In this document: positions 53,412 to 62,053 of the stretch, one piece after another
How positions within the stretch are numbered: the first letter of the stretch is position 1
How the letters are laid out: each line of letters begins with the position of its first letter
Source: Pacificimonas pallii
Lineage (GTDB): Bacteria; Pseudomonadota; Alphaproteobacteria; Sphingomonadales; Sphingomonadaceae
DNA: 64,000 bases
Reading direction: 5' to 3'
NCBI RefSeq assembly: GCF_019204005.1
Contig: NZ_JAGSPA010000001.1
Span: 124,001-188,000 of the forward strand
Position numbers and translations under genes: made by a program
Notes under the pieces: model-generated
Databases searched by the model: none
Seen by the model: only the letters and a program-made list of their open reading frames with translations
What the model was told of the DNA's origin: nothing

Positions 53412-54749
53412 TTATTGTGATCGATGATAGAGTATTAATGCCGGAACGCTTAGGAGGATCAACGTCGTGGGCACGGCCCCAATCGTCCATCGGATCGTGT
53501 CGACAACGCCGACGCCTTGTTGCTGCGCGGCGGCGTCGAAGCCGCCCACCGAGAGCAGCAGCCCGACAATCAACGGGCCGAGCGCAAGACTGCCTTTCTC
53601 TACCGCGGTCCACACACCGGTCAGGGAACCTGCGGCATCCACCCCCCGCAATCGCCCGGTGTGAATGACATCCGTCAGCATCGCGAAGGGCAGCAATTGG
53701 AGCCCGCCAAAGCCAATGCCTGCAATCGCGGTCATCACGATCAAGGCCTGCCAGTCCTCAGCACCGTGGAGCAGAAGCATCGCGACAAAGCCAATCATCG
53801 AAATGGCGGCTGCGGCAATGTAAGCTGGCGTCTTGCCTGTCTTGCGCGATACCCGGTCCCAGACCAGCAGGGAGGCGAGCGTGCCACCCAGCAGTGCCAG
53901 GAAAATGAACGAGATGTCGGCTTCTCCGCGCCGCATCATATGTAAGGTAACGTAGGGAGCAGAGGCAGTGAATACCCCCAGCCCCGCGAGCTGCAGAGCA
54001 TAGGCCAGTGCAAGTGTGCGAAACCCCGGCAGGGTAAACGCCTCGCGCAGCAGGGCAGGACGCTCGATCTTGTCCGGCGTGATCACCGGCACTCTGACTG
54101 TCGCCCGAAAAGTGATAAGCATGGTGGCAGCGCAGATCGCCCCCATCGTCCAAGACATGCCAGCGAAACCTTCTCGACCGCCACCGAACCAGGTCACCAG
54201 TGCGGGCGCGGCCGCAGCACCAATCAAGACGCCTGTCATCGCGAAAGTCATGCGATAAGCCATGATGCCCGCTCGTTCGTGCGGATCGGCACTCATTTCG
54301 GCCGGCATGGCCAGATAGGGGACGGCGAATACGGTGTAAGCTGTCGCACTGAAAATGTAGACGATAAGGACGTAGGCGAAGTTCCATCCTTCGCCTGGTA
54401 AGTCCGGAGCGCTGAACAAAAGGCCGAAACTCGTCGCCGTCGCTATGCCGCCAACGAGCAGATAAGGGCGGCGACGTCCCCATCTCGACCGTGTACGATC
54501 CGAAATCCATCCCATCGCGGGATCGGTCACCATGTCCCATAATCTGGGAATGAACACCCCCAGCCCGGCAAGGGCAGGCGATACCCCCAGAATGTCCGTC
54601 ATATAATAGAGCAACAGCACGCTTGGGGCCGTCATATAGACGCCCGTGCCGATGGACCCGACGCTGTAGCCGATCACTTGGGAAAGCGGGACGTGTCTTG
54701 TGATGGCCGATTCCTTCGATTGCCTGGCGCCAAGCCCGCGGGTTGACAT
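53412..54749 (-). CDS. GPH-family MFS transporter (cation symporter)
   Basis: This 445-residue carrier has about 12 helices and the GPH hallmarks GYSVGSIGTGVYMTAPSVLL in helix 1, FIPRLWDMVTDPAMGWISDR and TRSRWGRRRPYLL in the helix 2-3 loop, and AMPAEMS. Family members transport glycosides, and in sphingomonads they also occur beside D-aminoacylases and peptidases. It precedes the ThDP enzyme in a two-gene unit. The cargo could be an acylated amino acid, a peptide or a sugar. Confidence 0.88.
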   Translation of the reverse strand: MSTRGLGARQSKESAITRHVPLSQVIGYSVGSIGTGVYMTAPSVLLLYYMTDILGVSPALAGLGVFIPRLWDMVTDPAMGWISDRTRSRWGRRRPYLLVGGIATATSFGLLFSAPDLPGEGWNFAYVLIVYIFSATAYTVFAVPYLAMPAEMSADPHERAGIMAYRMTFAMTGVLIGAAAAPALVTWFGGGREGFAGMSWTMGAICAATMLITFRATVRVPVITPDKIERPALLREAFTLPGFRTLALAYALQLAGLGVFTASAPYVTLHMMRRGEADISFIFLALLGGTLASLLVWDRVSRKTGKTPAYIAAAAISMIGFVAMLLLHGAEDWQALIVMTAIAGIGFGGLQLLPFAMLTDVIHTGRLRGVDAAGSLTGVWTAVEKGSLALGPLIVGLLLSVGGFDAAAQQQGVGVVDTIRWTIGAVPTTLILLSVPALILYHRSQ

Positions 54750-54816
54750 AAAATAAGAATGAGGTCACTTTCATTTTCTGTCAACTTTCGATGCAGTCAA
54801 GAGTGCGGAGCAAAAA

Positions 54817-55296
54817 TTGGATCTCGAAAAATTTGCGGGCTTTGCGCCGGGGACCAAGGTTGGGACATCGGCCTGGCTTACCGTGGATCAGCCTATGATC
54901 GATCAATTCGGAGACGCGACGCGCGATCCCGATCCCATGCATATCGATCCTGAATGGGCACGTGAGAACGCCCCCTATGGCGGCACGATCGCTTTTGGCT
55001 TTCTGACCGTGTCCCTGCTCACCCATTTGCTGCATTCGGCAATGGACACCAAGCTGAGCAGAGAAGCGGCAGGTACCGGTCATTTCATGAATTACGGTTT
55101 CAACAGGCTGCGTCTGGTCTCGCCGGTGCCGACCGGTGCACAGGTTCGAGGGAAGTTCTCGACCATAGATCTGCGCGAGAATGAGCGGGGACGAATCATC
55201 GTGACATTTCAGAGCGAGATCGAGATCGAGGGAAAAGACCGTCCGGCGCTGGTGGCGGAGTGGCTGGCAGTATGGGTCAAGCCGGAGACGATATGA
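54817..55296 (+). CDS. MaoC family hydratase (TTG start)
   Basis: This 159-residue single hot-dog-fold hydratase has the hydratase 2 motif FGDATRDPDPMHIDPEWARENAPYG: Asp and His at about residues 31-42 are catalytic. It would hydrate a trans-2-enoyl-CoA to an (R)-3-hydroxyacyl-CoA. The start is TTG at 54817, six bases after GCGGAG; the only nearby ATG is out of frame. It is coupled to the ligase gene downstream, whose ATG immediately follows the TGA. It is divergent from the GPH transporter. Confidence 0.85.
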   Translation: MDLEKFAGFAPGTKVGTSAWLTVDQPMIDQFGDATRDPDPMHIDPEWARENAPYGGTIAFGFLTVSLLTHLLHSAMDTKLSREAAGTGHFMNYGFNRLRLVSPVPTGAQVRGKFSTIDLRENERGRIIVTFQSEIEIEGKDRPALVAEWLAVWVKPETI

Positions 55297-56940
55297 ATGA
55301 CGGGTATCGCCGAAGATGGAACGCGTGAACTGAGGAATGCTCAGGCCTTGCCCCCTTCCCTGTCGCGGATCAGCGACTACGTTTCCTGGTTCGCGCGCGA
55401 GACGCCAGAGGCGGAAGCTCTGGTTCTGGGCGACCGTCGAATCGATTATGCGACTTTCCATCGGCAAGTCGACGAACTGGCCCGCGCGCTCCTTGCGAGC
55501 GGGGTGACGAAGGGCGACAGGGTTGCCACATTGTGCACGCCAAGCCCCGATTACTTTATTTGCTTTCTCGCAACCGCATCGATCGGCGGCATCTGGGTGG
55601 GCATGAATCCCCGATATCAGATCGACGAACTGGAATATGTCGCGTCTGATAGCGAGCCGGTCGTACTGCTGGCACGAACAGCGATTGACGGTCGGAACTA
55701 TGGCGGAGAAATCGCGCAGCTGGTATCCGGCCATGCCTCAATCCGCGCGATCGTTCTGCTCGATACGGAAAGAGATGAGCAACTGCCTTCGGCGCTCAGC
55801 TATTCTCAGTTCATCGCCACAGGGGCGTTGATAGCGCAAGATACTCTGATCGCCGCACGCGAGCGATGCGGCGGGCGCGACCCGTGCATGATCGTGTATA
55901 CTTCCGGATCGACCGGAAAGCCCAAGGGTGCGCTTCTCCATCATGCGGGTATCGCCGAATTCAGCCTGGGTCAGAATCGTATCTGGCCCATTTCGCCCCT
56001 CCGGGCGTTGAACTATTTCCCGGTGAACCACATCGGCTGTGTCGTCGACATCTCCTGTCCAACGCTCGTTGCAGGTGGCACACTGGTGTTCATGGAGCAT
56101 TTCGAGCCGCGCCGTTCCATGGAACTGATGGTGGAGGAACGCATAACATTGTGGGGCTCTGTCCCCAGTGTCTTTCAGTTGCAGCTGGCTCTGGAAGATA
56201 TCGACACTTTCGATCTGTCCGCAGTCCAACTGATCCTGTGGGAAGGAGCAGCCATGCCGCGAGAAATCATTGATCGTCTGCTTGAATATGGCAGACCGCT
56301 GGCCAGCAATTACGGTATGACCGAATCCTGCGGCGCAATGACGGTCACCCCCCCAACACGCGATATCTCGGTTCTCGAGCGGACAGTTGGTTGGCCTTTC
56401 AAAGGGGTCGAGATGCGCATAGCTGGCGGTGACGGACAGCCGGTGGCGATGGGAGATACCGGGGAGTTACAGGCTCTCTCGCCATTTACCATGGTGGGAT
56501 ACTGGAATCGGCCCGACGCGACTGCGGAGGTCGTTTTGGATGACGGTTGGCTTGCAACCGGGGATCTTGGCAAGGAGAATCCGGACGGAACCTATTCAAT
56601 CGTCGGGCGGGCGAAGGAAATGTACAAATCGGGCGGATATAATGTCTACCCGCGCGAGGTTGAGAATGCGCTAGAAGCGCATCCCGCGGTCGACCTTGCC
56701 GCCGTTGTGAGTGTTACAGATCCGCTATGGCAGGAAGTCGGCGTAGCGTTTGTTCTCCTGACGTGTCCTGCCAGCGAGGCGGATCTCAAGCGGCATTGCC
56801 GCAGCAAGCTTGCAAATTACAAGAACCCGAAGAAGATCGTTATCGTGGATTCAATGCCGCTTTTGCCGATTGGTAAGGTGGACAAAGTGTCTCTCAGGCA
56901 GCGAGCGGAGGAACTTTACGCTCCCGAAAACGGGGAATAG
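55297..56940 (+). CDS. AMP-dependent acyl-CoA synthetase
   Basis: This 547-residue adenylate-forming ligase has the P-loop IVYTSGSTGKPKGALLHH (about 200), the motif YGMTESCG (about 340), TGDLGKENPDGTYSIVGRAKEM with the conserved Asp and Arg (about 425) and the C-terminal Lys in LLPIGKVDKVSLRQ. It activates a carboxylic acid with ATP and CoA. It sits between a MaoC hydratase and an enoyl-CoA hydratase, and the ATG follows the hydratase stop with no gap. The acid is not identifiable. Confidence 0.9.
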   Translation: MTGIAEDGTRELRNAQALPPSLSRISDYVSWFARETPEAEALVLGDRRIDYATFHRQVDELARALLASGVTKGDRVATLCTPSPDYFICFLATASIGGIWVGMNPRYQIDELEYVASDSEPVVLLARTAIDGRNYGGEIAQLVSGHASIRAIVLLDTERDEQLPSALSYSQFIATGALIAQDTLIAARERCGGRDPCMIVYTSGSTGKPKGALLHHAGIAEFSLGQNRIWPISPLRALNYFPVNHIGCVVDISCPTLVAGGTLVFMEHFEPRRSMELMVEERITLWGSVPSVFQLQLALEDIDTFDLSAVQLILWEGAAMPREIIDRLLEYGRPLASNYGMTESCGAMTVTPPTRDISVLERTVGWPFKGVEMRIAGGDGQPVAMGDTGELQALSPFTMVGYWNRPDATAEVVLDDGWLATGDLGKENPDGTYSIVGRAKEMYKSGGYNVYPREVENALEAHPAVDLAAVVSVTDPLWQEVGVAFVLLTCPASEADLKRHCRSKLANYKNPKKIVIVDSMPLLPIGKVDKVSLRQRAEELYAPENGE

Positions 56941-56945
56941 CTGTC

Positions 56946-57665
56946 ATGGAGGTCAATTGCGACTTTGACCAATCCATCGCAACGATTACGCTTCATCGTC
57001 CAAAAGTTCTTAACGCCATAAATGCAGCACTTCTTGAGCAGCTCGAAGCAGCCTTGGCGCGCGCGAATGACGATAGCTCCACTCGTGTCATTCTATTGCG
57101 AGGCGCGGGCAGCAGTTTCTGCGCTGGCGACGATCTGTGCGAACTAGCGGCACATCCGCCCACGCGGGCGGGGGCGGAGGAATTTGTCGGGCGCCTGCAG
57201 AATGTGACGCGCCGCATCATGCTGGGCCGCAAGCCGGTAATCTGCGCCGTCCGGGGCTGGGCAATCGGTGGGGGCGCTTCCTGGGCGCTCAATGCGGACG
57301 AAACGATCTGGAGCGAAACGGCACGGCTTTGCTTCCCGGAAGCCAAGCACGGCCTGTGCCCCAGCGGCGGCGTAAGCTGGCTGCTGGCACAATCTGTCGG
57401 CCATCAACATGCCTGGCGGATATTGACAGGCGGGGAGACGCTCGCCGCCGACAGGATCGTATCCCTTGGCCTCGCCCCGGCCGTCGTTCCCGATGGAGAG
57501 CTGGAAGACAGAGCGGAGGATGCCGCCAAGCGTCTGCTGAGTCTGCCGGAGGTCACGCTGCAACAATATAAGGACGTCAAGGCAGGGATCATCCGTCCAT
57601 CCATTGACGCCGCGCTTTCGCGCGAAGCCTCTGCACTGATCCATGCCGCAGTGCGCAGGGTTTAA
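56946..57665 (+). CDS. enoyl-CoA hydratase/isomerase family protein
   Basis: This 239-residue crotonase-fold protein has the oxyanion segments GAGSSFCAGDDLCELAAHP (about 57) and VRGWAIGGGASWAL (about 101). The Glu expected in the CoA-site loop after GGGASWALNADE is present as EAKHGLCPSGG (about 128). It completes a three-gene unit with MaoC and the ligase, 5 bases downstream of the latter. The reaction may be hydration, isomerisation or thioester hydrolysis. Confidence 0.87.
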   Translation: MEVNCDFDQSIATITLHRPKVLNAINAALLEQLEAALARANDDSSTRVILLRGAGSSFCAGDDLCELAAHPPTRAGAEEFVGRLQNVTRRIMLGRKPVICAVRGWAIGGGASWALNADETIWSETARLCFPEAKHGLCPSGGVSWLLAQSVGHQHAWRILTGGETLAADRIVSLGLAPAVVPDGELEDRAEDAAKRLLSLPEVTLQQYKDVKAGIIRPSIDAALSREASALIHAAVRRV

Positions 57666-57737
57666 TCCCCAGGCGCGGCGTCCGCCAAAAAGGATATGGT
57701 TCCGTCATCCTGACGAGACGCCGCTTCACGAAAATGG

Positions 57738-57759
57738 GGCGACCTTTGAAAAGGCCGCC
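57738..57759. terminator. candidate hairpin between convergent genes
   Basis: GGCGACCTTT and AAAGGCCGCC can pair (one G-U) around a 2-base centre, between the convergent enoyl-CoA hydratase and CocE genes. A/T at the inner ends and only a modest T-run make it a moderate two-way terminator candidate. Confidence 0.4.
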
Positions 57760-57791
57760 TCCACATTCGCATCATGACTGTCGCCGGCTGC

Positions 57792-59645
57792 TCAGCCCTT
57801 CCACTTTCGGAGCGGGATCGTGATGGAGCTGGCCTTCTGGCCGCCGCGAAAGATCGTGAACCGGTCGGGGCCGTTATTGGAATAACGGCGGAAGAATCCG
57901 GCATCACCGCCAGCGATCGCGATCCTCACCCGGTGGCCTTCCTTAATCTTTGCGGCGACCGGATTGAGTGAGAATTGTACGCGCATCGGTTTGCCGGGCA
58001 TTACCGGAAGCGCGTCAGCTCGCTTGAAGCTGTGGCCCGCCGGTCCGAGATCGTAGGGTTGGCTGGCGGGATCGGCGGGTTTGCGATTGACCGCACGCAA
58101 GACGCCTTCGGTGATATAGGTAACCCGGCCGTCGGGTGCCACATCCTCAAGATATACGAAGATGGCAGGATCGTCAGATTGCGCAGCCATATGCAGATCG
58201 ATTACCGGTGTGCCAGCCAGTTCCATGTCTTCAGCCATCGGCGCCGTGTCGAACACAATCAGCTTCGCATCTTCGGCGGCACGATCGCCATAGCCCGCCG
58301 GGACGCCGAACTGCGCCGACCACCGCGTCTGTTGCCCCGTCGTGTGGCTGAAATCGACATCGTAATGATCGACACCGGTGTTGGCAGGGGTGGCAATGAG
58401 CGTGTTCTGTGCGCCCAAATAGAACGGAGTGTCCTCAATTCCTGCGGGCGGCCAAATGGGCGTTTCGCGATACTCGTTCGCCCCCAGCACATAATAATGA
58501 ATACGCCTTTCCACTGGCATACCCGTCAGCACGTTTTGATAGAATGACACCATCGCGCCAAACTGTTCCTCAATCGAAGGACTGGGCGTTTTCGCCTCAG
58601 GCCGAAAGGGATCGGTCCCCACCAGATTCAGGTGATCGTTGCCGGTGAGCCAGATTTCCATCGGAACCTCCGGCGCGGACCGGTAACGAGCAAGCGCGGC
58701 CTCGGCCGTTCCGCCGTCCATCCAGCTGCCCCAGACCTGAGCTGGCTTCGCTTCCCTACGGATGCCATCCAACTGAGCCGATGGCGACGCATCGAAAAGG
58801 ACATAGCCGTTCTTGCCAGCGTCGTCGATGAACTCGGCCTCCGCGTAATCCTCCGGTCCCCATCTATCGCGACCAGCAAGAGCCTGCCGAAGGAGAGTGT
58901 ACTCCTCGTCGCCATCCACGGGGTCGAGCATGGGCCAAAGCATCGCGCAATCGCTCACCCGTTCCCTGCAATCGAGCGGAATGCTGGGATCTGGTGCACG
59001 CCCCTCGTCCATCGCCTTGGTCGCCATTCCCCAATTGGTCAGGAACCATTCATTGACCACGCCGCCCGGGAAGAAGAGGTTGCGATACACGTCGAAATCC
59101 ACCTCGCGGATAATCGCCCCTTTCAGCGCAGGCGCATGCCGACTGGTTGCGATATCAGCAGTGTCGGCAAGATAGGATGTGCCTTGCGCGACAACTTCGC
59201 CGCTTGACCATGATTGCGTGGCGAGATGCGCAATCAGCTCGTCCATATCCTCGATCTCAGCTGGGCCGATATCGACACGGCGTTTGCCGAACGATGATGT
59301 CGAACCGCGCGTATCCACCACCGCCACGACAAAACCCAGCTCGGTAAAAGGCCGGTAGTGCGGGCCCGCATCCGCCCGCCCGTAGCGGGTTTGCACCAGA
59401 ATGACGGGGCTGGGAACGCTGGGTTCCCTGCCATTGGGGTAATAGAGGTTGATCGCCAGGCGGACACCGTCGCGCATCGGCAGATAATAGGCCTTGTCGG
59501 CGGGCTGTCTCGCGGCGGCAGGCTGCTCTTCCGCGCTGTCGGATGCAACGGCTTCGACGGGTTCCTGGGTATGTGCGCAGGCACCAATCAACCCAGCTGC
59601 GATCCCGATCGACGCTGCCTGAGAGAAGAACCGGTTAAATTTCAC
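57792..59645 (-). CDS. CocE/NonD family hydrolase, lipoprotein (S15-like)
   Basis: This ~617-residue protein has a lipoprotein signal (lipobox LIGAC, Cys23) and a CocE-type alpha/beta hydrolase domain with nucleophile Ser157 in AQGTSYLADTADI. A helical cap and a C-terminal jelly-roll (about 450-617; VIDLHMAAQSDDPAIFVYL, FSLNPVAAKIKEGHRVRI) follow. The family includes cocaine esterase, X-Pro dipeptidyl peptidase and glutaryl-7-ACA acylase, so amide or ester cleavage is expected, at the outer face of a membrane. The GTG start at 59645 lies 9 bases after GGAAGG. It follows the TonB receptor stop by 24 bases on the same strand. Confidence 0.88.
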   Translation of the reverse strand: MKFNRFFSQAASIGIAAGLIGACAHTQEPVEAVASDSAEEQPAAARQPADKAYYLPMRDGVRLAINLYYPNGREPSVPSPVILVQTRYGRADAGPHYRPFTELGFVVAVVDTRGSTSSFGKRRVDIGPAEIEDMDELIAHLATQSWSSGEVVAQGTSYLADTADIATSRHAPALKGAIIREVDFDVYRNLFFPGGVVNEWFLTNWGMATKAMDEGRAPDPSIPLDCRERVSDCAMLWPMLDPVDGDEEYTLLRQALAGRDRWGPEDYAEAEFIDDAGKNGYVLFDASPSAQLDGIRREAKPAQVWGSWMDGGTAEAALARYRSAPEVPMEIWLTGNDHLNLVGTDPFRPEAKTPSPSIEEQFGAMVSFYQNVLTGMPVERRIHYYVLGANEYRETPIWPPAGIEDTPFYLGAQNTLIATPANTGVDHYDVDFSHTTGQQTRWSAQFGVPAGYGDRAAEDAKLIVFDTAPMAEDMELAGTPVIDLHMAAQSDDPAIFVYLEDVAPDGRVTYITEGVLRAVNRKPADPASQPYDLGPAGHSFKRADALPVMPGKPMRVQFSLNPVAAKIKEGHRVRIAIAGGDAGFFRRYSNNGPDRFTIFRGGQKASSITIPLRKWKG

Positions 59646-59669
59646 AGTCAATTTCCTTCCTTGGATCAC

Positions 59670-61868
59670 TCAGAATCTGAGATCGACAGTCACCCCGAAG
59701 GTGCGGGGCTCGTTCAGTGCGATGAAACGCTGGCCCACGACATCCTGATCGAACAGATCGAAAAGCCGCTGCGTGACCTGCTTGTCCGTCAGGTTGCGAA
59801 CCCAGCCGGTTATGCGCCACCTGCCCCCGTCAAGCTCGGCGCCGGCCCGCAAATTGACGAGCGCGTAGGATCCCACACGGCCTTCCGGCAGGGTATCGTT
59901 GGTGAGGAAGCTCGGTCCGCGCAGCAGGTAGTCCCCGGAAACGAACAGGTCCGCCATCGCGCTCACGGGTATTCGATATTCGCCATTGAGATTGAGGGTG
60001 TATTCCGGTGCGAACGGAATATGATTCAGTTCCGTCCCGTCAGGCAGGGTGCCTTCGTCATATTGCGCTTCAAGAACGGACCCATTTACGCCCAATGTCA
60101 GCCTGTCTGTCGGTCTGGTGCGAATATCAACCTCAACGCCGTAACTGTGCGCGGCACCCGCATTGATGATAAGCGGGTCGAAAACCGGCGTATTGGGATC
60201 ATCGGCGGAAAGCTGGATGTCGGTCCAGTCCATGTAGAATATGGCAGTCTCGGCCTGAACAAGCCCCCCGAGCAAGGTGGCCTTCACGCCGCCTTCGTAA
60301 TTCCACAGGGTTTCCGGAGCGAAGGAAATGCCGTCCGCATCGCCCAGCGCATCATTGAAGCCGCCGCTCTTAAAGCCTTTACTGACCGTTAGATACGCGG
60401 TCACGTCGGGCGAGAAGCGGAAGCGGATATTGGCGTTCGGTGTGAACTGGTTCCATTTGTCATTGGCCTGAACGGCAAAATCACCACCGAGCAGTGCGAT
60501 CGGGTCGGCCTGCGCGTAATCGATCCTTTTCTTCTCTTCGGTATAACGCCCGCCAAGAGTGATATCGATCAGATCGGACAGCTCCCAGGTCAGACTTGCG
60601 AACCCGGCATAGCTGGTGGTCTTCATTTCCGCCCTGGAGCCTGCCCGAATGCCCTCCAATTCCGGCACGCCCTGAACGGCGGCCAAATCGGCGCCCACTT
60701 CAAGAAAGCTTAAGTTCTTACTCTTCTGCTCGAAATAATAGACTCCCGCGACCCATTCGACAGGACCGGCATTGCCCGAGATTCGGGTTTCCGTAGAGAA
60801 GCGCCAGACATCCTCGGGGTCACCATCGTAAAGCCAGCGCAGGGCGGACCGATCAATATCGGACCGATTTTCATAATCATGCGTGCGGTAGGCGGTAACG
60901 TTGTCGAGATTGATTGCGCCGATCGAGGTGCTCAAATTCGAGGTGATGCCCCACACTTCGGCCTCTTCTTCTGTAAGAATGTCGGCATAGACATCCCTGT
61001 CATAGGGGTCCGCGTTACGCTCGACGCCAAAGAGGTCTGCGACCGCTGCGAAGGTTGTCGAGGGATTATATTCGAGAGTTTCGAAAACCAGCGAGTCCTG
61101 GTCGACCTTGCGGTAATCGGCGGAGAGACGCCATTGCGTATCGGGCCCGAAATCGAACAATAATTGCCCACGGACTGACCATGCCTGTTTCGAGTTCACA
61201 TCATCGCCGCGCAGAAGATTGTGAGAAATACCATCGCGCCGATCCGTGACCGCTGAAATCCGCGCTGAAAGCAGGTCGGGCACGATCGGACCACTCAAGG
61301 CAAGCCCCGCGCGCAACTGGTTGAAATTGCCATATTCGAGCTGTCCAATAGCCTCGAAATCCGGTGTCGGCCGGGCAGTAGTGTAGCTGATAACGCCGCC
61401 AATCGTATTGCGTCCGAACAGCGTGCCTTGCGGGCCGCGGAGAACCTCAACCCGTTCAAGATCAAAGAAATCTACCGATGCGCCGACGCCTTGGCCGAGG
61501 AAGACCTCATCAAGGTAAAATCCAACTGCCGGATCAGCGCCCGCCGATCCGGCATCGCCAATGACCCCGCGCAGCGATGTGGGCGATAGCTTCTCGTCGC
61601 CAAAATTCCCATAAGCCAGCCCCGGCGTGCGCACCGCAACCTCGTTGAAATCGGTGATGCCCTCTCGGAGAAGCTTGTCGCCAGTAAAAGCGGTGATCGA
61701 AATGGGCGCTTCCTGCAGCGTTTCTATTTTTTTTCGCGCTGTCACCACGATAAGAGGGATGCCGTCGCTTTCCAGTTCCGCGGCGAGCGAACTTTCCTGC
61801 GCAGCGGCAACATCAGCGGAAAAAAAAGTCGTACAGGCACTGAGGGCCAAGATGGACTTCGAGCGCAT
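59670..61868 (-). CDS. TonB-dependent outer-membrane receptor
   Basis: This 732-residue receptor has a short signal peptide (LALSACTTFFSADVAAAQ), TonB-box-like IPLIVVTARKK, a plug with ERVEVLRGPQGTLFGRNTIGG (about 140) and a barrel ending in FGVTVDLRF. It heads a two-gene unit with the CocE lipoprotein hydrolase. A palindrome lies about 20 bases before its start, and a TetR gene lies upstream on the same strand. This looks like a single nutrient-uptake module for an amide or ester substrate. Confidence 0.92.
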   Translation of the reverse strand: MRSKSILALSACTTFFSADVAAAQESSLAAELESDGIPLIVVTARKKIETLQEAPISITAFTGDKLLREGITDFNEVAVRTPGLAYGNFGDEKLSPTSLRGVIGDAGSAGADPAVGFYLDEVFLGQGVGASVDFFDLERVEVLRGPQGTLFGRNTIGGVISYTTARPTPDFEAIGQLEYGNFNQLRAGLALSGPIVPDLLSARISAVTDRRDGISHNLLRGDDVNSKQAWSVRGQLLFDFGPDTQWRLSADYRKVDQDSLVFETLEYNPSTTFAAVADLFGVERNADPYDRDVYADILTEEEAEVWGITSNLSTSIGAINLDNVTAYRTHDYENRSDIDRSALRWLYDGDPEDVWRFSTETRISGNAGPVEWVAGVYYFEQKSKNLSFLEVGADLAAVQGVPELEGIRAGSRAEMKTTSYAGFASLTWELSDLIDITLGGRYTEEKKRIDYAQADPIALLGGDFAVQANDKWNQFTPNANIRFRFSPDVTAYLTVSKGFKSGGFNDALGDADGISFAPETLWNYEGGVKATLLGGLVQAETAIFYMDWTDIQLSADDPNTPVFDPLIINAGAAHSYGVEVDIRTRPTDRLTLGVNGSVLEAQYDEGTLPDGTELNHIPFAPEYTLNLNGEYRIPVSAMADLFVSGDYLLRGPSFLTNDTLPEGRVGSYALVNLRAGAELDGGRWRITGWVRNLTDKQVTQRLFDLFDQDVVGQRFIALNEPRTFGVTVDLRF

Positions 61869-61888
61869 CGCAATACCTCCCCAAAAAT

Positions 61889-61906
61889 GAACATGAGCTC
61901 ATATTC
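61889..61906. promoter_or_regulatory. putative TetR operator before the TonB receptor
   Basis: GAACATGAGCTCATATTC is an 18-bp palindrome with one mismatched pair; the central ATGAGCTCAT is perfect. It lies 21-38 bases before the receptor start and about 150 bases past the stop of the TetR gene, in the expected operator position. Binding is inferred. Confidence 0.5.
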
Positions 61907-62053
61907 TAATTTAGGAGAGTTAATTGGCTTGTCAACTCGCACGAAACGGCGATCGAAATCAGCATCGGGGTTTGTATGGCCAAGCGTGCGCAGGGAGGCA
62001 GCGAGAAGGGGAAGGCACCAGATACACCTACCGGCCTGGCGATGGGACGCGGT

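Noticed and set aside
53365-53613. 80-codon N-terminal extension of the ThDP enzyme
   Set aside because: The extension is Arg-rich, lacks a ribosome site and overlaps the 3' end of the transporter gene; the conserved ThDP domain begins at MNGAEAL.
59358-60392. 344-codon open frame on the plus strand across the CocE and TonB receptor genes
   Set aside because: It spans the junction of two well-supported minus-strand genes and encodes no recognisable family.
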